64,000 bases of DNA, taken from positions 1-64,000 of the forward strand of contig CAKQNT010000002.1 in the NCBI GenBank assembly GCA_934255405.1, read 5' to 3'. This document shows positions 36,054-45,906 of this stretch, in pieces (within the stretch, counting starts at the first letter, position 1; every line of letters starts with the position of its first letter). A program made the translations under genes and the position numbers. The notes beneath the pieces were generated by a model. It made no database searches, was not told the DNA's origin, and saw nothing but the letters and a program-made list of their open reading frames with translations. The DNA comes from an uncultured Alphaproteobacteria bacterium. Lineage in GTDB: Bacteria; Pseudomonadota; Alphaproteobacteria; RF32; CAG-239.

Positions 36054-36716
36054 ATGAATGAAATTATCAATCGTTTAAAGAAAGTGCGCAAAGGTGCAAT
36101 GTTTATTATCGAGGCTCCTTCGGGAACCGGCAAAGGCACGGTTATTAAGGAGCTTATGAAAAGTGATCCTAATATCAAGTTTTCGGTTTCTGTAACCACT
36201 CGTCAGCCGCGAGTTGGCGAGGTTGACGGGGTTGATTACTATTTTGTGACCGATGAACAATATAATGAATTTTTGGCGCAAGATGCTTTTTATGAATATG
36301 TTGATTCACAATATGGTTCTCGTTATGGGACGTTGCGCTCTGAAGTAGACAGCTTTATTAACGTCGGTCAAGATGTGATGTTTGATATGGATTGGGCCGG
36401 AGCCCGCCAGATGAAGAAAAAAGCCGGCAGCGATGTGGTAACAATTTATTTGTTGCCGCCTTCAATCAAAGAATTGCGACACCGTTTGGAAAACCGTGGA
36501 ACCGACTCTCAAGAAGTAATAGAAAAGCGTATGAGTATCATTCTTGATAAAGTCAGCCACTGGGATGAATTTGACTATGTAATCGTAAATGTAGATCTTC
36601 AGGAAACCGTAACCAAAATTCAAAAAATCATTTCCGGCGAGCGTATGAAACGCGTCCGTCAGGTTGGTTTGAAGAAATTTGTTAGTGAGTTGGTTAAAGA
36701 AGCTAAATCTAAATAG
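36054..36716 (+). CDS. gmk: Guanylate kinase
   Basis: It phosphorylates GMP to GDP. The 220 residues have the P-loop EAPSGTGKGT at about 20-29, then SVTTRQPRVGEVDGVDYYFV (GMP binding) and DMDWAGARQMK. The last ~15 residues are a basic extension. It is cotranscribed with yicC. A truncated structured repeat starts directly after the stop. Confidence 0.96.
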   Translation: MNEIINRLKKVRKGAMFIIEAPSGTGKGTVIKELMKSDPNIKFSVSVTTRQPRVGEVDGVDYYFVTDEQYNEFLAQDAFYEYVDSQYGSRYGTLRSEVDSFINVGQDVMFDMDWAGARQMKKKAGSDVVTIYLLPPSIKELRHRLENRGTDSQEVIEKRMSIILDKVSHWDEFDYVIVNVDLQETVTKIQKIISGERMKRVRQVGLKKFVSELVKEAKSK

Positions 36717-36718
36717 GC

Positions 36719-36757
36719 AAAGGCGTATAACAAGCACATCTGGAGCGATTTGTCTGG
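36719..36757 (+). repeat. Structured repeat, type 2, left-half fragment
   Basis: GGCGTATAACAAGCACATC-TGGAGCGATTTG closely matches the left arm of the repeat at 49393. The apical hairpin and right arm are missing, so it is a remnant. It begins just after the gmk stop codon. Confidence 0.7.
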
Positions 36758-36767
36758 TTGATAAAAT

Positions 36768-37331
36768 CTATTCTTTGATTTGGGAGCGTTGTTCTGCGTT
36801 CATGGCCTGATAAACTTTGGCAGCGTTTTCTTTGGCGCCGGGGACGTTTAATCTTTCGGCTTGTCTGTATAATCTGAAAGCAGAAACTAAATTAGAGCTT
36901 ACACCAACTCCCTTGGTGTACATCCATGCCAAAACTTCTATCGCTTTGGGATCGCTCAAACTTACTCGATAAGTGATTTCATCTAAATCCAGAGGAGTGA
37001 CGCGGTTTTCTTGAACGGCTTGCAGAGTTTGCTCCCATTTGAGTTGTTTGGCTCTTTTGGCAGCATCAATAGCTTGAAAATTGTTGGTGAGATTAATAGT
37101 TTCAGCAGGACCTTTAAGCTCTGAATGGGGCTGAGAAGAGGCTTTTTTGAGCACTTCTTCTTCAACCAGAACATCTGGCATAGAGCGGTTCTTGACAAAC
37201 ATCGGCAAATATCCGTCATTGTCAGAACGAATAACATCGCGATACAAATCATCCAGACTTGATGCTTGTGTCAAGCCGGAATATGATAACCCGATAAGCA
37301 GGCTGAGAATGATTTGTGTCGTGTGTTTCAT
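36768..37331 (-). CDS. Exported Sel1-like repeat protein
   Basis: The start is the ATG at 37331, giving 187 residues with a signal peptide (MKHTTQIILSLLIGLSYSG, cleavage probably after TQA). The C-terminal part AIEVLAWMYTKGVGVSSNL is a Sel1/TPR-like repeat, so a protein-interaction role in the periplasm is likely. An upstream in-frame extension lacks a ribosome-binding site and is not used. Confidence 0.7.
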   Translation of the reverse strand: MKHTTQIILSLLIGLSYSGLTQASSLDDLYRDVIRSDNDGYLPMFVKNRSMPDVLVEEEVLKKASSQPHSELKGPAETINLTNNFQAIDAAKRAKQLKWEQTLQAVQENRVTPLDLDEITYRVSLSDPKAIEVLAWMYTKGVGVSSNLVSAFRLYRQAERLNVPGAKENAAKVYQAMNAEQRSQIKE

Positions 37332-37428
37332 TTCTTTATTGCAACTTTTTAAAACAATGTAATAATACCAACAGCTTATTTTTGATGCCAGCATATTTTG
37401 CGGCTTATGAACAATTGAAGGAGCCAAA

Positions 37429-38373
37429 ATGAAGAAAATTTATAATTCTGTCACAGAAATGGTTGGGCATACCCCTTTGCTGCGTTTGCGCCGCTGGGAA
37501 CATAAACATCATCTCAAGGCGCAGATTTTGGCCAAATGTGAGTTTTATAATCCGTTATTTTCAGTGAAAGATCGCGCGGCGTTGAAAATGATTGAAAAAG
37601 CTGAAGCTGATGGTTTGGTTAATAAAGATACCATCTTTGTTGAGGCTACCAGCGGAAATACAGGAATAGCTTTGGCTGCCATGTGCGCCGCAAAGGGATA
37701 TAAGCTGGTAATTACTATGCCGGAAAATATGACTAAAGAACGGATTGTTCTGATGCGCTATTTTGGCGCCGAAGTTATCCTTACGCCTAAAGAAGACGGA
37801 ATGCGCGGAGCTTTGGCCAAAGCTGATATGCTGAAAGAAAAAAATTCTAACGTGATTATGTTTGAGCAATTTTGCAATCAGGCCAATGTGGATGCTCATC
37901 GCTTTGGCACCAGCATGGAAATTATGGAAGATACTCAAGGTGATGTTGATGTGTTGGTTGCGGCAGTCGGAACCTCCGGTACTCTGACCGGTATTGCGGC
38001 AACCCTCAAAACCAATAATCCGGATTTGTATGTTGTTGCAGTTGAGCCGAAATCTTCGTCGGTTCTTTCCGGCGGCAAAGCCGGATTGCACAAAATTCCG
38101 GGTATCGGCGCCGGTTTTGTTCCGCCACTTTATGATAAATCATTGGTGAACGAAGTAGTCGATATTGCTGATGAAGAGGCATGGCAAACCGCTGCCGCCG
38201 TGGCTGTGGACGAGGGGTTGCCAATAGGTATTTCTGCCGGTGCAGCTCTGGCCGCCGCAACCAAACTGGCCTCGCGAGAAGACTTTGTTGGTAAAAAAAT
38301 CGTAGCGATTTTGCCGGATTCGATTAATAACTATTTGTCGAACTTGCCGGAGGTAGTGCAGGGGCTAATATAG
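37429..38373 (+). CDS. cysK: Cysteine synthase (O-acetylserine sulfhydrylase)
   Basis: It makes cysteine from O-acetylserine and sulfide with PLP. The 314 residues have the PLP lysine in FSVKDRAALKM, the substrate loop EATSGNTGIALA and the phosphate-binding GTSGTLTG. The usual NPAGSVKDR reads NPLFSVKDR. The C-terminal region PEVVQGLI is family-typical. It has its own unit, divergent from the Sel1-like gene. Confidence 0.93.
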   Translation: MKKIYNSVTEMVGHTPLLRLRRWEHKHHLKAQILAKCEFYNPLFSVKDRAALKMIEKAEADGLVNKDTIFVEATSGNTGIALAAMCAAKGYKLVITMPENMTKERIVLMRYFGAEVILTPKEDGMRGALAKADMLKEKNSNVIMFEQFCNQANVDAHRFGTSMEIMEDTQGDVDVLVAAVGTSGTLTGIAATLKTNNPDLYVVAVEPKSSSVLSGGKAGLHKIPGIGAGFVPPLYDKSLVNEVVDIADEEAWQTAAAVAVDEGLPIGISAGAALAAATKLASREDFVGKKIVAILPDSINNYLSNLPEVVQGLI

Positions 38374-38458
38374 ATTTGTCGGCAATCAATTTAATTGTTG
38401 CCAATAGCGAATTTTGCGACTAATTTAGGCCTATGTTTTAATTTTTTGAAGAGTGATC

Positions 38459-39565
38459 ATGAAACCGACTTCAATTCTCGGGCGCTATCTTTCCAAACAG
38501 ATATTGTTCAATTTTTTGGCGGTATTGCTGATGATTATCAGCGTGATTATGCTGTTTGAAGTGGTTGAACTTTTGCGCCGTACTTCCGGACGCTATGACG
38601 TCAGCTTTTGGTTTGTGTTGGAGCTGGCGGTTACCAAAATGCCCAAAACTATTGAAATGGTTTTTCCGTTTGTGATGATGATTGCGGCAATGATTACTTT
38701 TTGGAAGCTCAGCAAGACTAACGAATTTGTGATTATGCGCGCGGCCGGAGTTTCTATTTGGGGATTTTTGTGGCCGGTGTTGGCGACAACTTTCTCTATC
38801 GGGGTGCTGAATGTTACTTTGGTAAATCCAGTGGCGGCGAATATGTATGATTTGTATGAAACGCTGGAATATCGCCTTGAAACCCGTAATCCCAAAGCGG
38901 TGTTGTTTTCTGATCAGGGGCTTTGGATACGTGAAGCTATAGATAATGATAATGTGATGGTTTTGCAGGCGGAATCTTTGCGACAGGAAAAAGATGATTT
39001 GCTGCTGCGCGGAGTAACAATTTTGGAGATGGATAGGCGCTCTCAGCCAAGCCGGCGTTTGGAGGCTTTTGCCGGAACCTTGAAGAATGGTTATTTTGAT
39101 CTTAAGGATGTGCACATATTTAAGGCCGGCGAGCCCACGGCAGTAGTAAACAGTCTGCGTTATAAAACCGTGCTTGATGTTGAGCGGATTAAAGAAAATT
39201 TTGCCGCACCGGAAGCAATATCTTTCTGGGATTTGCCGGACACTATCCGTTTTTATGAGATGTCGGGGTTTTCGGCGCTGCGGCACCGCCTGCGCTATTA
39301 TTCGCTTTTGGTGTCACCGTTTTTGCTGTGCGCTATGGTGTTGGTGGCGGCGGTTTTTGCTCTGCGACCGAACAATCGTCGCGGTGGCGTAATGTTTTTG
39401 ATTGTCGGCGGTATAACTACAGGTTTTGTGGTATATTTTTTAACACAGCTGGTGTATGCGTTCGGGCTTAATGGTTATATACCGGCAATTTTGGCGGTTG
39501 CTACTCCGATGTTGATTGCCGCGCTTATTGCAGTATCGGCTTTGCTGCATTTGGAAGACGGCTGA
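38459..39565 (+). CDS. lptG: LPS export permease LptG/LptF family
   Basis: A YjgP/YjgQ-family membrane component of the LptB2FG exporter that extracts LPS from the inner membrane. There are 368 residues with three membrane segments at each end and a periplasmic beta-jellyroll between. EMVFPFVMMIAAMITFWKL and EFVIMRAAGVSIWGFLWP are typical of the family. I choose the ATG at 38459 over a GTG two codons earlier. It is not next to lptF here, and LptG fits better than LptF by order only. Confidence 0.8.
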   Translation: MKPTSILGRYLSKQILFNFLAVLLMIISVIMLFEVVELLRRTSGRYDVSFWFVLELAVTKMPKTIEMVFPFVMMIAAMITFWKLSKTNEFVIMRAAGVSIWGFLWPVLATTFSIGVLNVTLVNPVAANMYDLYETLEYRLETRNPKAVLFSDQGLWIREAIDNDNVMVLQAESLRQEKDDLLLRGVTILEMDRRSQPSRRLEAFAGTLKNGYFDLKDVHIFKAGEPTAVVNSLRYKTVLDVERIKENFAAPEAISFWDLPDTIRFYEMSGFSALRHRLRYYSLLVSPFLLCAMVLVAAVFALRPNNRRGGVMFLIVGGITTGFVVYFLTQLVYAFGLNGYIPAILAVATPMLIAALIAVSALLHLEDG

Positions 39566-39637
39566 TATACAAAAATAATGCTGGATTTTTAAAAAGTTTT
39601 CTGTTATACAGGTTGCATAATAAAGATAATATTAGAT

Positions 39638-39664
39638 GAGCGAGGCAAAAGCCTCGCTCTTTTA
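39638..39664 (+). terminator. Terminator/attenuator before rimP
   Basis: GAGCGAGGC-AAAA-GCCTCGCTC is followed by TTTTATT. It lies after lptG and ends only about 17 nt before the rimP ATG, so it may also act as an attenuator of the rimP-nusA-infB operon. Confidence 0.75.
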
Positions 39665-39680
39665 TTAGGAGAATCCGTAA

Positions 39681-40184
39681 ATGGCAGCAATACAGACTGT
39701 GGAAAATCTGTTGACACCGGTGGTGGAAAATCTTGGCTTTGAGATTGTCAGAGTTAAGCTTATCGGTGTTCAGAACCCGACCTTGCAAATTATGATTGAA
39801 CGAAAAGACCGTAAAAATCTGGTGGTGGAAGATTGCGCTACCGTAAGTCGGGCGGTTTCTGCCGTTTTGGATGAGGTTGACCCGATAGAAGGGGAGTATT
39901 CGTTGGAAGTTAGTTCTCCGGGGCTGGATCGGCCGTTGACCAAATTGGAGCATTTTGAACGTTTTGCCGGATATGAGGCGCGAATCGAGACTAATGTCGA
40001 AGTTGAAAAGCGCAAACGTTTTAAGGGCAAAATATTGTCTGTTGATGCTGAGCAAAACATTCATTTTGACATGGAGGGGATGGAATATGCTATTCCGTAT
40101 GCCGCCATTGCCAAAGCAAAACTTATTTTAACCGATGAGCTTTTGGCTGAAGCCGAGGCTGCTGAAGTTGATGCAGAATTGTAA
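39681..40184 (+). CDS. rimP: Ribosome maturation factor RimP
   Basis: RimP is needed for 30S maturation. The 167 residues carry the N-terminal domain with LGFEIVRVKL and the core SVSSPGLDRPL-like SLEVSSPGLDRPLTKLEHF motif, then the C-terminal SH3-like domain. It is the first gene of the rimP-nusA-rnpM-infB operon, with TTAGGAGAA before the ATG. Confidence 0.95.
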   Translation: MAAIQTVENLLTPVVENLGFEIVRVKLIGVQNPTLQIMIERKDRKNLVVEDCATVSRAVSAVLDEVDPIEGEYSLEVSSPGLDRPLTKLEHFERFAGYEARIETNVEVEKRKRFKGKILSVDAEQNIHFDMEGMEYAIPYAAIAKAKLILTDELLAEAEAAEVDAEL

Positions 40185-40208
40185 CTTAAATAAAAAACCG
40201 AGGAAAAA

Positions 40209-41729
40209 ATGGAAAACATTGAAAATATGCCAAGACCCGAAATTATTTTGGTTGCCGATACGGTGGCTCGGGAGAAAAATATTGAGCGTGATGATGTTTT
40301 GGAAGCAATGGAAATTGCTATTCAAAAAGCAGCTCGTTCAAAATATGGTTTTGAACATGATATTCGGGCTCATATTGACCGCAAAACCGGCGCAATCAGC
40401 TTGGCTCGCTATCGTGAGGTTGTTGCGGACGGAACCGAGATTGAAAATGAAGCCGCACAGCTTTATTTGGATGATGCCAGAGATTATGATCCGAATATTA
40501 AAGTTGGCGAGTTTTTGATTGATCCGTTGCCGCCGATTGATTTTGGCCGTATTGCCGCTCAGACAGCCAAACAGGTGATTGTGCAGAAGGTTCGCGATGC
40601 GGAGCGCAATAAGCAATTTGAGGAATATAAAGAAAAAATCGGCACTATTATCAATGGTACGGTAAAACGCGTTGAATTTGGCAATGTGGTTTTGGATATT
40701 GGTAAGACTGAGGCGGTTTTGCGTCGTGATGAGATTATTCCCAGAGAGCAGTTTAAGAACGGTGATCGGGTTCGGGCTTATGTTTTGGATGTTCGCCGTG
40801 AGTCCAGAGGGCCGCAAATCTTTTTGTCTCGCACTTGTCCGGAGTTTTTGTCAAAGTTATTTACCTCGGAAGTTCCGGAAATCTATGATGGTATTGTAAA
40901 AATTATGGGGGTTGCCCGTGATCCGGGGTCAAAGGCAAAAATCGCTGTCCGTTCCGAAGATGTTACGGTTGATCCGGTTGGCGCTTGCGTTGGCTTGCGC
41001 GGTATTCGCGTTCAGGCGGTGGTTACCGAATTGCAGGGTGAAAAAGTAGATATTGTTCCTTATTCTGAAGACCGCGCTCAGTATATTGTCAGCGCTTTGG
41101 CTCCGGCAGAGGTTACCAAAGTGGTTATTGATGAAGAAAATAACCGGATTGAAGTTGTGGTACCGCAAGAGCAGTTTTCTATTGCAATCGGACGCCGCGG
41201 ACAAAATGTTAAGCTGGCTTCTCAGTTATTGGGCTGTGACATTGATGTTCTGACTGAAGAGCAAGAACAAGAGCGCCGCAAAAACGAGAATAAGGTTCGC
41301 TCTCAGCGCTTTATGGAGGCTTTGGATGTTGATGAGATGATTGCTCATCTGTTGATTGCCGAAGGTTTCTCTACGGTCGACGAAATCGCAATGGTTGATT
41401 TGAAAGAGCTTTCGGATATTGAAGGCTTTGATGAAGACGTTGCCAAAGAATTGCAGTCTCGTGCTCAGGAATATGTTGAAAAACGCAACAAAGAATTTGC
41501 CGAAAAGAGCAAAAGTCTGGGTATTGACGATAAATTGCAATCAGTTGAAGGACTTGATCGCGATATGTTGCTGACATTGGCTAACAACAACATCAAAACT
41601 ATTGATGATTTGGCAGATTTGGCAGCTGATGAGCTGATTGATATCTTGGGTGAGAATACTGTTTCCGTTCAGGAGGCAAACAAGATTATCATGAATGCGC
41701 GTGAACATTGGTTCACTGAAGATAAATAA
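40209..41729 (+). CDS. nusA: Transcription factor NusA
   Basis: NusA modulates pausing, termination and antitermination. The 506 residues have the N-terminal RNAP-binding domain (1-130), S1 (about 135-200; GTVKRVEFGNVVLDIGKTEA), two KH domains (about 200-350, with IGRRGQNVKLASQLLG), and two C-terminal acidic helix-hairpin-helix repeats. It lies in its standard place between rimP and the YlxR-like gene. Confidence 0.97.
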   Translation: MENIENMPRPEIILVADTVAREKNIERDDVLEAMEIAIQKAARSKYGFEHDIRAHIDRKTGAISLARYREVVADGTEIENEAAQLYLDDARDYDPNIKVGEFLIDPLPPIDFGRIAAQTAKQVIVQKVRDAERNKQFEEYKEKIGTIINGTVKRVEFGNVVLDIGKTEAVLRRDEIIPREQFKNGDRVRAYVLDVRRESRGPQIFLSRTCPEFLSKLFTSEVPEIYDGIVKIMGVARDPGSKAKIAVRSEDVTVDPVGACVGLRGIRVQAVVTELQGEKVDIVPYSEDRAQYIVSALAPAEVTKVVIDEENNRIEVVVPQEQFSIAIGRRGQNVKLASQLLGCDIDVLTEEQEQERRKNENKVRSQRFMEALDVDEMIAHLLIAEGFSTVDEIAMVDLKELSDIEGFDEDVAKELQSRAQEYVEKRNKEFAEKSKSLGIDDKLQSVEGLDRDMLLTLANNNIKTIDDLADLAADELIDILGENTVSVQEANKIIMNAREHWFTEDK

Positions 41730-41827
41730 TTGCGAATCGAAAAAGTGGTTGTGTCGGGGATTAAGCCCGACCGACCGCTTTAGCGATAGACAATAACGCT
41801 TTGTATTGCAGAAAAGTTGGAAAACAA

Positions 41828-42400
41828 ATGAAACAGGAAGACACGCAAAGAAAATGTATTGTTACCGGCGAGGTGCTTGATAAAGACAAGCTGCTGCGTT
41901 TTGTGGTCGGACCGGACATGATGGTGATTCCTGATTTTAAGAAACGCTTGCCGGGGAGAGGTGTTTATGTTACAAATTCTCGTGGTTTGCTGCAAAAAGC
42001 AATCGGCAGCAATTTGTTTGCCAAAGCTTTGAAACAAAAGGTTAAGCCGGCCGAAGGTTTGGAAAAAATGGTTGAACATTTGCTCCGGCAATCAGCTTTG
42101 CAGGCGGTTTCGTTGGCGCGCAAGGCGGGAGATTTTGTTTCTGGCATGGATAAAGTTGCAGAAGCGGTGCAAAAAGGTAAGGTTGCGTTTTTGCTGGAGG
42201 CTAAAGATGCCGGTGCTGATGGGCGAGAAAAAATTGCTCGTATGGCAAAGGGATTGAAGATATTTGAATTATTTACAACCGAGGAGTTAGATCTGGCGCT
42301 GGATAAAGTAAATACGGTTCATGCCGCTTTCTTGAAAAGCGAAATGTCCAAAAAGGTCAGTCATGAGTTTGGAAAACTGGCTGATTTTCTAAATTCATAA
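41828..42400 (+). CDS. rnpM: YlxR/RnpM-L7Ae fusion protein
   Basis: The N-terminal ~85 residues are DUF448/YlxR (RKCIVTGEVLDKDKLLRFV and LPGRGVYV), reported to bind RNase P in Firmicutes. The rest is an L7Ae/L30e-like RNA-binding domain (ALQAVSLARKAGDFVSGMDK). This fusion is common in alphaproteobacteria. I start at the ATG at 41828. A hairpin, GTCGGG/CCCGAC, in the 98-bp gap before it may regulate expression. Confidence 0.85.
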   Translation: MKQEDTQRKCIVTGEVLDKDKLLRFVVGPDMMVIPDFKKRLPGRGVYVTNSRGLLQKAIGSNLFAKALKQKVKPAEGLEKMVEHLLRQSALQAVSLARKAGDFVSGMDKVAEAVQKGKVAFLLEAKDAGADGREKIARMAKGLKIFELFTTEELDLALDKVNTVHAAFLKSEMSKKVSHEFGKLADFLNS

Positions 42401-42433
42401 AGTTTTGACAGAATACATGGAGAATATTTGATA

Positions 42434-44920
42434 ATGACAGAAGAAAACACCAAAGGAAGATTAACATTGTCGGGCAAATCAACCCTGACGCTCAGAGGTG
42501 TAGGTGATGCCGCGCGCTCCTCTAATCGCGATGGAAAAAAAGTTGTGCAAGTTGAGGTGCGCAAAAAACGTGTTATAAACTCGGGAGCGGCGAAGCCTGA
42601 GCCTAAGGTTGAAATTGATGCGGATACAGCAGCTAAGCTACGTTTGATTGCCGAGGCAAAAGAATTTGACAATAAACGCCGTCAGGAGGAAGAAGAACGC
42701 AACGTTTTGCGGCAGAAACAGCGTGAGGAAGAAGAGCAGGAGCGTAAAAAGCGCGAAGAAGAAGCTGCTGTTGCCGCCGCTGAAAAAGCCAAAAAAGAAG
42801 CCCAAGCGGCGGAAAAAGCCGCTGCGGAAAAGGCTAAAAAAGAAGCTGAAGCTGCTGAAGCTGATGCCCGCCAAAAGAACAAGGATAAAAAATCGCGTGA
42901 TTTTGACGAGGACGATGAGGAAGATGCCGGTTCTTCTAAGAAGAATGCTCATCAATCAAGCAAAGAAGAGGTTTTTGAACGTGAGCGCAAAAAGATTATG
43001 AAAAGCAGTTTTGAACCGCAACGCCGCGGTGGCAAAATCAATATTCACAGCATCAGCTCCGGTGATGATGACGATGATGATTATGGTTTTGGCGGACCGC
43101 GTCGCCGCTTTAAGAAAAAACAGCCGAAGCCGGTTCAACAGGCGGTTCAGCCACAAGAAAAAGTTATTAAAGAAGTGATTATTCCTGAGGTGATTACGGT
43201 GCAGGAGCTGGCTAACCGTATGGCAGAAAAAAGCGCTGATGTTATTAAAAAATTGATGGGCTTGGGTGTTATGGCTACTATTAACCAGCCGATTGACGCC
43301 GACACTGCACAAATTGTGGTGGAAGATTTCGGACATAAATTTAAGCGGGTGGCAGACAGTGATGTTGAGCAGGCCCTGCAGAAAGACGAAGATACTCCGG
43401 ATAAACTTTTGCCGCGTGCTCCGGTTGTTACGGTTATGGGACACGTTGACCATGGTAAGACATCTTTGCTAGATGCTCTGCGTGAAACTAATATCGCAGC
43501 TAAAGAGGCCGGTGGTATTACTCAACATATCGGTGCTTACCAGATTACCGTGCCGACCGGTGATAAAATTACATTTATTGATACTCCGGGGCATGAGGCG
43601 TTTTCTGAAATGCGCGCTCGCGGCGCCAAAGTGACCGATATTGTGGTTTTGGTGGTTGCTGCCAATGATGGTATTATGCCACAGACTGTTGAGGCTATTC
43701 GCCATGCTCAAGCGGCAGAGGTTCCAATTGTAGTGGCAATTAATAAAATTGATTTGCCAGGGGCAGATCCAATGAAAGTAAAAACCACTTTGCTACAACA
43801 CGGAATCGGCGTTGAAGAAATGGGTGGCGAATGTTTGTGCGCGGAAGTTTCTGCTAAAAAGCGTATTAATATCGATAAGTTGGTTGATGCTATTTTATTG
43901 CAGGCAGAAATGCTGGATTTGAAGGCTAATCCGAATCGCAAAGCCGAAGGCGCGGTTATTGAGGCCAAAATGGAAAAAGGCCGCGGTACGGTTGTGACTG
44001 CTTTGGTTCAAAAAGGTACACTGCATATCGGCGATATCTGCATTGCCGGCAAAGAATGGGGGCGTGTCCGCGCTATGTTTAACGAACATGGTCAAAAAAT
44101 GCAAGATGCCGGTCCGGCTACTCCGGTTGAGGTTTTGGGCTTGCAGGGAACGCCATCTGCCGGTGATGATTTTGTGGTGGTTGCCGATGAAAACCAAGCC
44201 AAGGAAATTACCGGATATAGAATCCGCAAAGAACGCGAGGCAAAGTTGGTTAAATCTGCTAAGTCAGCAATGGAACTTATGTTGGATAAGATTAAATCCG
44301 GTGAAGTTAAACACTTGCCGGTTATTATCAAGGCCGATGTTCAGGGCTCCATTGAGGCAATTGAGGGCACAATCAACAAGCTTTCTAATGAAGAAGTAAG
44401 TGTTCAGGTTTTGCACTCGGCAGTAGGTCCAATTTCTGAATCTGATATTTCTTTGGCAAAAGCTTCTCATGCTTTGGTTATCGGTTTTAATGTCCGAGCT
44501 AATCCGTTGGCTAGAGATATGGCTCGCCGTGATGGGGTGGAAATCAAATACTACTCCATTATTTATGACGTGCTTGATGATATCAAGAAAGGCTTGGAGG
44601 GAATGCTCTCACCCGAACTCAAAGAAAAACTTTTGGGTTATGCTGAAATTCGTGAAGTCTACAACATTACCGGTGTCGGAAAAGTTGGCGGTTGCATGGT
44701 TACCGAAGGTATGGTTAAACGCGGCGCCAAGATTCGTTTGTTGCGTGACAACGTGGTAATTCATGACGGTTCAATCGGTCAGCTCAAGCGCTTCAAAGAA
44801 GATGTAAAAGAAGTTAAAGAGGGCTACGAGTGCGGTATCTCCTTTGAAAACTACAATGACATTCAGAAAGGCGACTTTATTGAATGTTATGAGATTGAGG
44901 AAATCGCCGCCAAATTATAG
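42434..44920 (+). CDS. infB: Translation initiation factor IF-2
   Basis: IF-2 is the GTPase that brings fMet-tRNA to the 30S subunit. There are 828 residues. The N-terminal region is long, with a Lys/Glu/Ala-rich coiled coil at about 70-180. The G domain has [18 protein letters not shown] and NKID, followed by the beta-barrel and fMet-tRNA-binding domains. The start is the ATG at 42434, but a TTG at 42428 has better spacing to GGAGAA and may be used. A structured repeat follows at once. Confidence 0.97.
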   Translation: MTEENTKGRLTLSGKSTLTLRGVGDAARSSNRDGKKVVQVEVRKKRVINSGAAKPEPKVEIDADTAAKLRLIAEAKEFDNKRRQEEEERNVLRQKQREEEEQERKKREEEAAVAAAEKAKKEAQAAEKAAAEKAKKEAEAAEADARQKNKDKKSRDFDEDDEEDAGSSKKNAHQSSKEEVFERERKKIMKSSFEPQRRGGKINIHSISSGDDDDDDYGFGGPRRRFKKKQPKPVQQAVQPQEKVIKEVIIPEVITVQELANRMAEKSADVIKKLMGLGVMATINQPIDADTAQIVVEDFGHKFKRVADSDVEQALQKDEDTPDKLLPRAPVVTVMGHVDHGKTSLLDALRETNIAAKEAGGITQHIGAYQITVPTGDKITFIDTPGHEAFSEMRARGAKVTDIVVLVVAANDGIMPQTVEAIRHAQAAEVPIVVAINKIDLPGADPMKVKTTLLQHGIGVEEMGGECLCAEVSAKKRINIDKLVDAILLQAEMLDLKANPNRKAEGAVIEAKMEKGRGTVVTALVQKGTLHIGDICIAGKEWGRVRAMFNEHGQKMQDAGPATPVEVLGLQGTPSAGDDFVVVADENQAKEITGYRIRKEREAKLVKSAKSAMELMLDKIKSGEVKHLPVIIKADVQGSIEAIEGTINKLSNEEVSVQVLHSAVGPISESDISLAKASHALVIGFNVRANPLARDMARRDGVEIKYYSIIYDVLDDIKKGLEGMLSPELKEKLLGYAEIREVYNITGVGKVGGCMVTEGMVKRGAKIRLLRDNVVIHDGSIGQLKRFKEDVKEVKEGYECGISFENYNDIQKGDFIECYEIEEIAAKL

Positions 44921-44922
44921 TT

Positions 44923-45044
44923 GAGGTCGTATAACGGCACATCTAGAGGCATTTGGTTCGGTCTTGGAAAATTCATGTACTTCTTTGTACACTAAAATTT
45001 TCCGCGCCTTCCAAATGCCTCTATCTGTACTGTTCTCCAACCTC
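44923..45044 (+). repeat. Structured intergenic repeat, type 1 (copy C)
   Basis: The outer pairing GAGGT/ACCTC is specific to this copy. The middle stem TAGAGGCATTTGG pairs perfectly with CCAAATGCCTCTA. The inner stem is GGAAAATT/AATTTTCC and the apex GTAC-TTCTTT-GTAC. Compared with copy A, at least three middle-stem pairs have changed on both sides. It lies 3 nt after the infB stop. Confidence 0.85.
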
Positions 45045-45066
45045 TCTGGAAATTGTGCTTGAATTC

Positions 45067-45106
45067 AAAAAAAATCCCCTTTCTCGGTGAGAGAAAAGGG
45101 ATTTTT
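45067..45106. terminator. Bidirectional terminator between infB side and fabG
   Basis: AAAAATCCCCTTTCTC pairs with GAGAAAAGGGATTTTT over 16 positions with one mismatch, with A- and T-tracts on both sides. Confidence 0.85.
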
Positions 45107-45125
45107 GTTTGTCTTAAGCCGAAGC

Positions 45126-45863
45126 TTAAATCATTGCCATACCACCGTTGATATTGATGGTTTGTCCGGTGATGTATTGAGCTTCATCACTGGCCAAAAA
45201 GGCAACAACGTTGGCGATATCTTGAGCTTCGCCAAGTTTGCCTTCTGGAATTTTGTTCAGCAAAGCATCTTTAACATCTTGCGGCAAAACATCTGTCATC
45301 GGGGTGCGGATAAAACCGGGGGCGATGGAGTTTACGGTAATGCCGCGGGAACCGACTTCTTGCGCCAGACATTTGTTCATAGCAATCATGCCGGCTTTAG
45401 AAGCGGAGTAGTTTGCTTGTCCGGCGTTGCCGGTAACTCCGACAACCGAAGCAATGCCGATAATGCGACCATAACGGCGTTTCATCATACCGCGAACAGC
45501 GGCTTTGGCCAATTTGAAACCGGCAGAAAGATTTACGTCCAAAACCAGTTGCCAATCTTCATCACTCATACGAATGAAAAGGTTGTCTCTGGTCAGGCCG
45601 GCGTTGTTTACCAAAATGTCGATGCGTCCGAGTTTGGCTTCAACGTTAGCAACCAAATTTTTAACATCTTCGGGGTTGGTAAGGTTGGCGGTGAATACTT
45701 CAACTCTGTCGCCGAGTTCGGCTTTGAGCTTGAGCATCGGTTCTTCTCTCATGTCGGTTAGAGCCAGTGTTGCGCCCTGAGCGTGCAGAGTGCGGGCAAT
45801 TTTGTCGCCCAAACCGCCGGCAGCGCCGGTAATGAGAGCTACTTTGTCGTGTAATTCAAACAT
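45126..45863 (-). CDS. fabG: 3-oxoacyl-ACP reductase FabG
   Basis: It reduces 3-oxoacyl-ACP with NADPH in fatty acid elongation. The 245 residues show GAAGGLGDKIA (cofactor), NNAGLTRDNL, and YSASKAG with catalytic Tyr/Lys, plus the C-terminal ITGQTININGGMAMI. It is downstream of fabD on the same strand with 43 bp between. acpP and fabF, its frequent neighbours, are absent here. Confidence 0.95.
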   Translation of the reverse strand: MFELHDKVALITGAAGGLGDKIARTLHAQGATLALTDMREEPMLKLKAELGDRVEVFTANLTNPEDVKNLVANVEAKLGRIDILVNNAGLTRDNLFIRMSDEDWQLVLDVNLSAGFKLAKAAVRGMMKRRYGRIIGIASVVGVTGNAGQANYSASKAGMIAMNKCLAQEVGSRGITVNSIAPGFIRTPMTDVLPQDVKDALLNKIPEGKLGEAQDIANVVAFLASDEAQYITGQTININGGMAMI

Positions 45864-45906
45864 ATTTTATCTCCTTTTTGTGTGCTTTGATAGTTTTTGC
45901 AAAACA

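Noticed and set aside
41740..41827. Possible small RNA or tRNA between nusA and rnpM
   Set aside because: There is a GTCGGG/CCCGAC hairpin but no T-tract or cloverleaf, so it is noted only as a leader structure.
45087..45761. 224-codon plus-strand frame
   Set aside because: It is antisense to fabG and begins inside a terminator.
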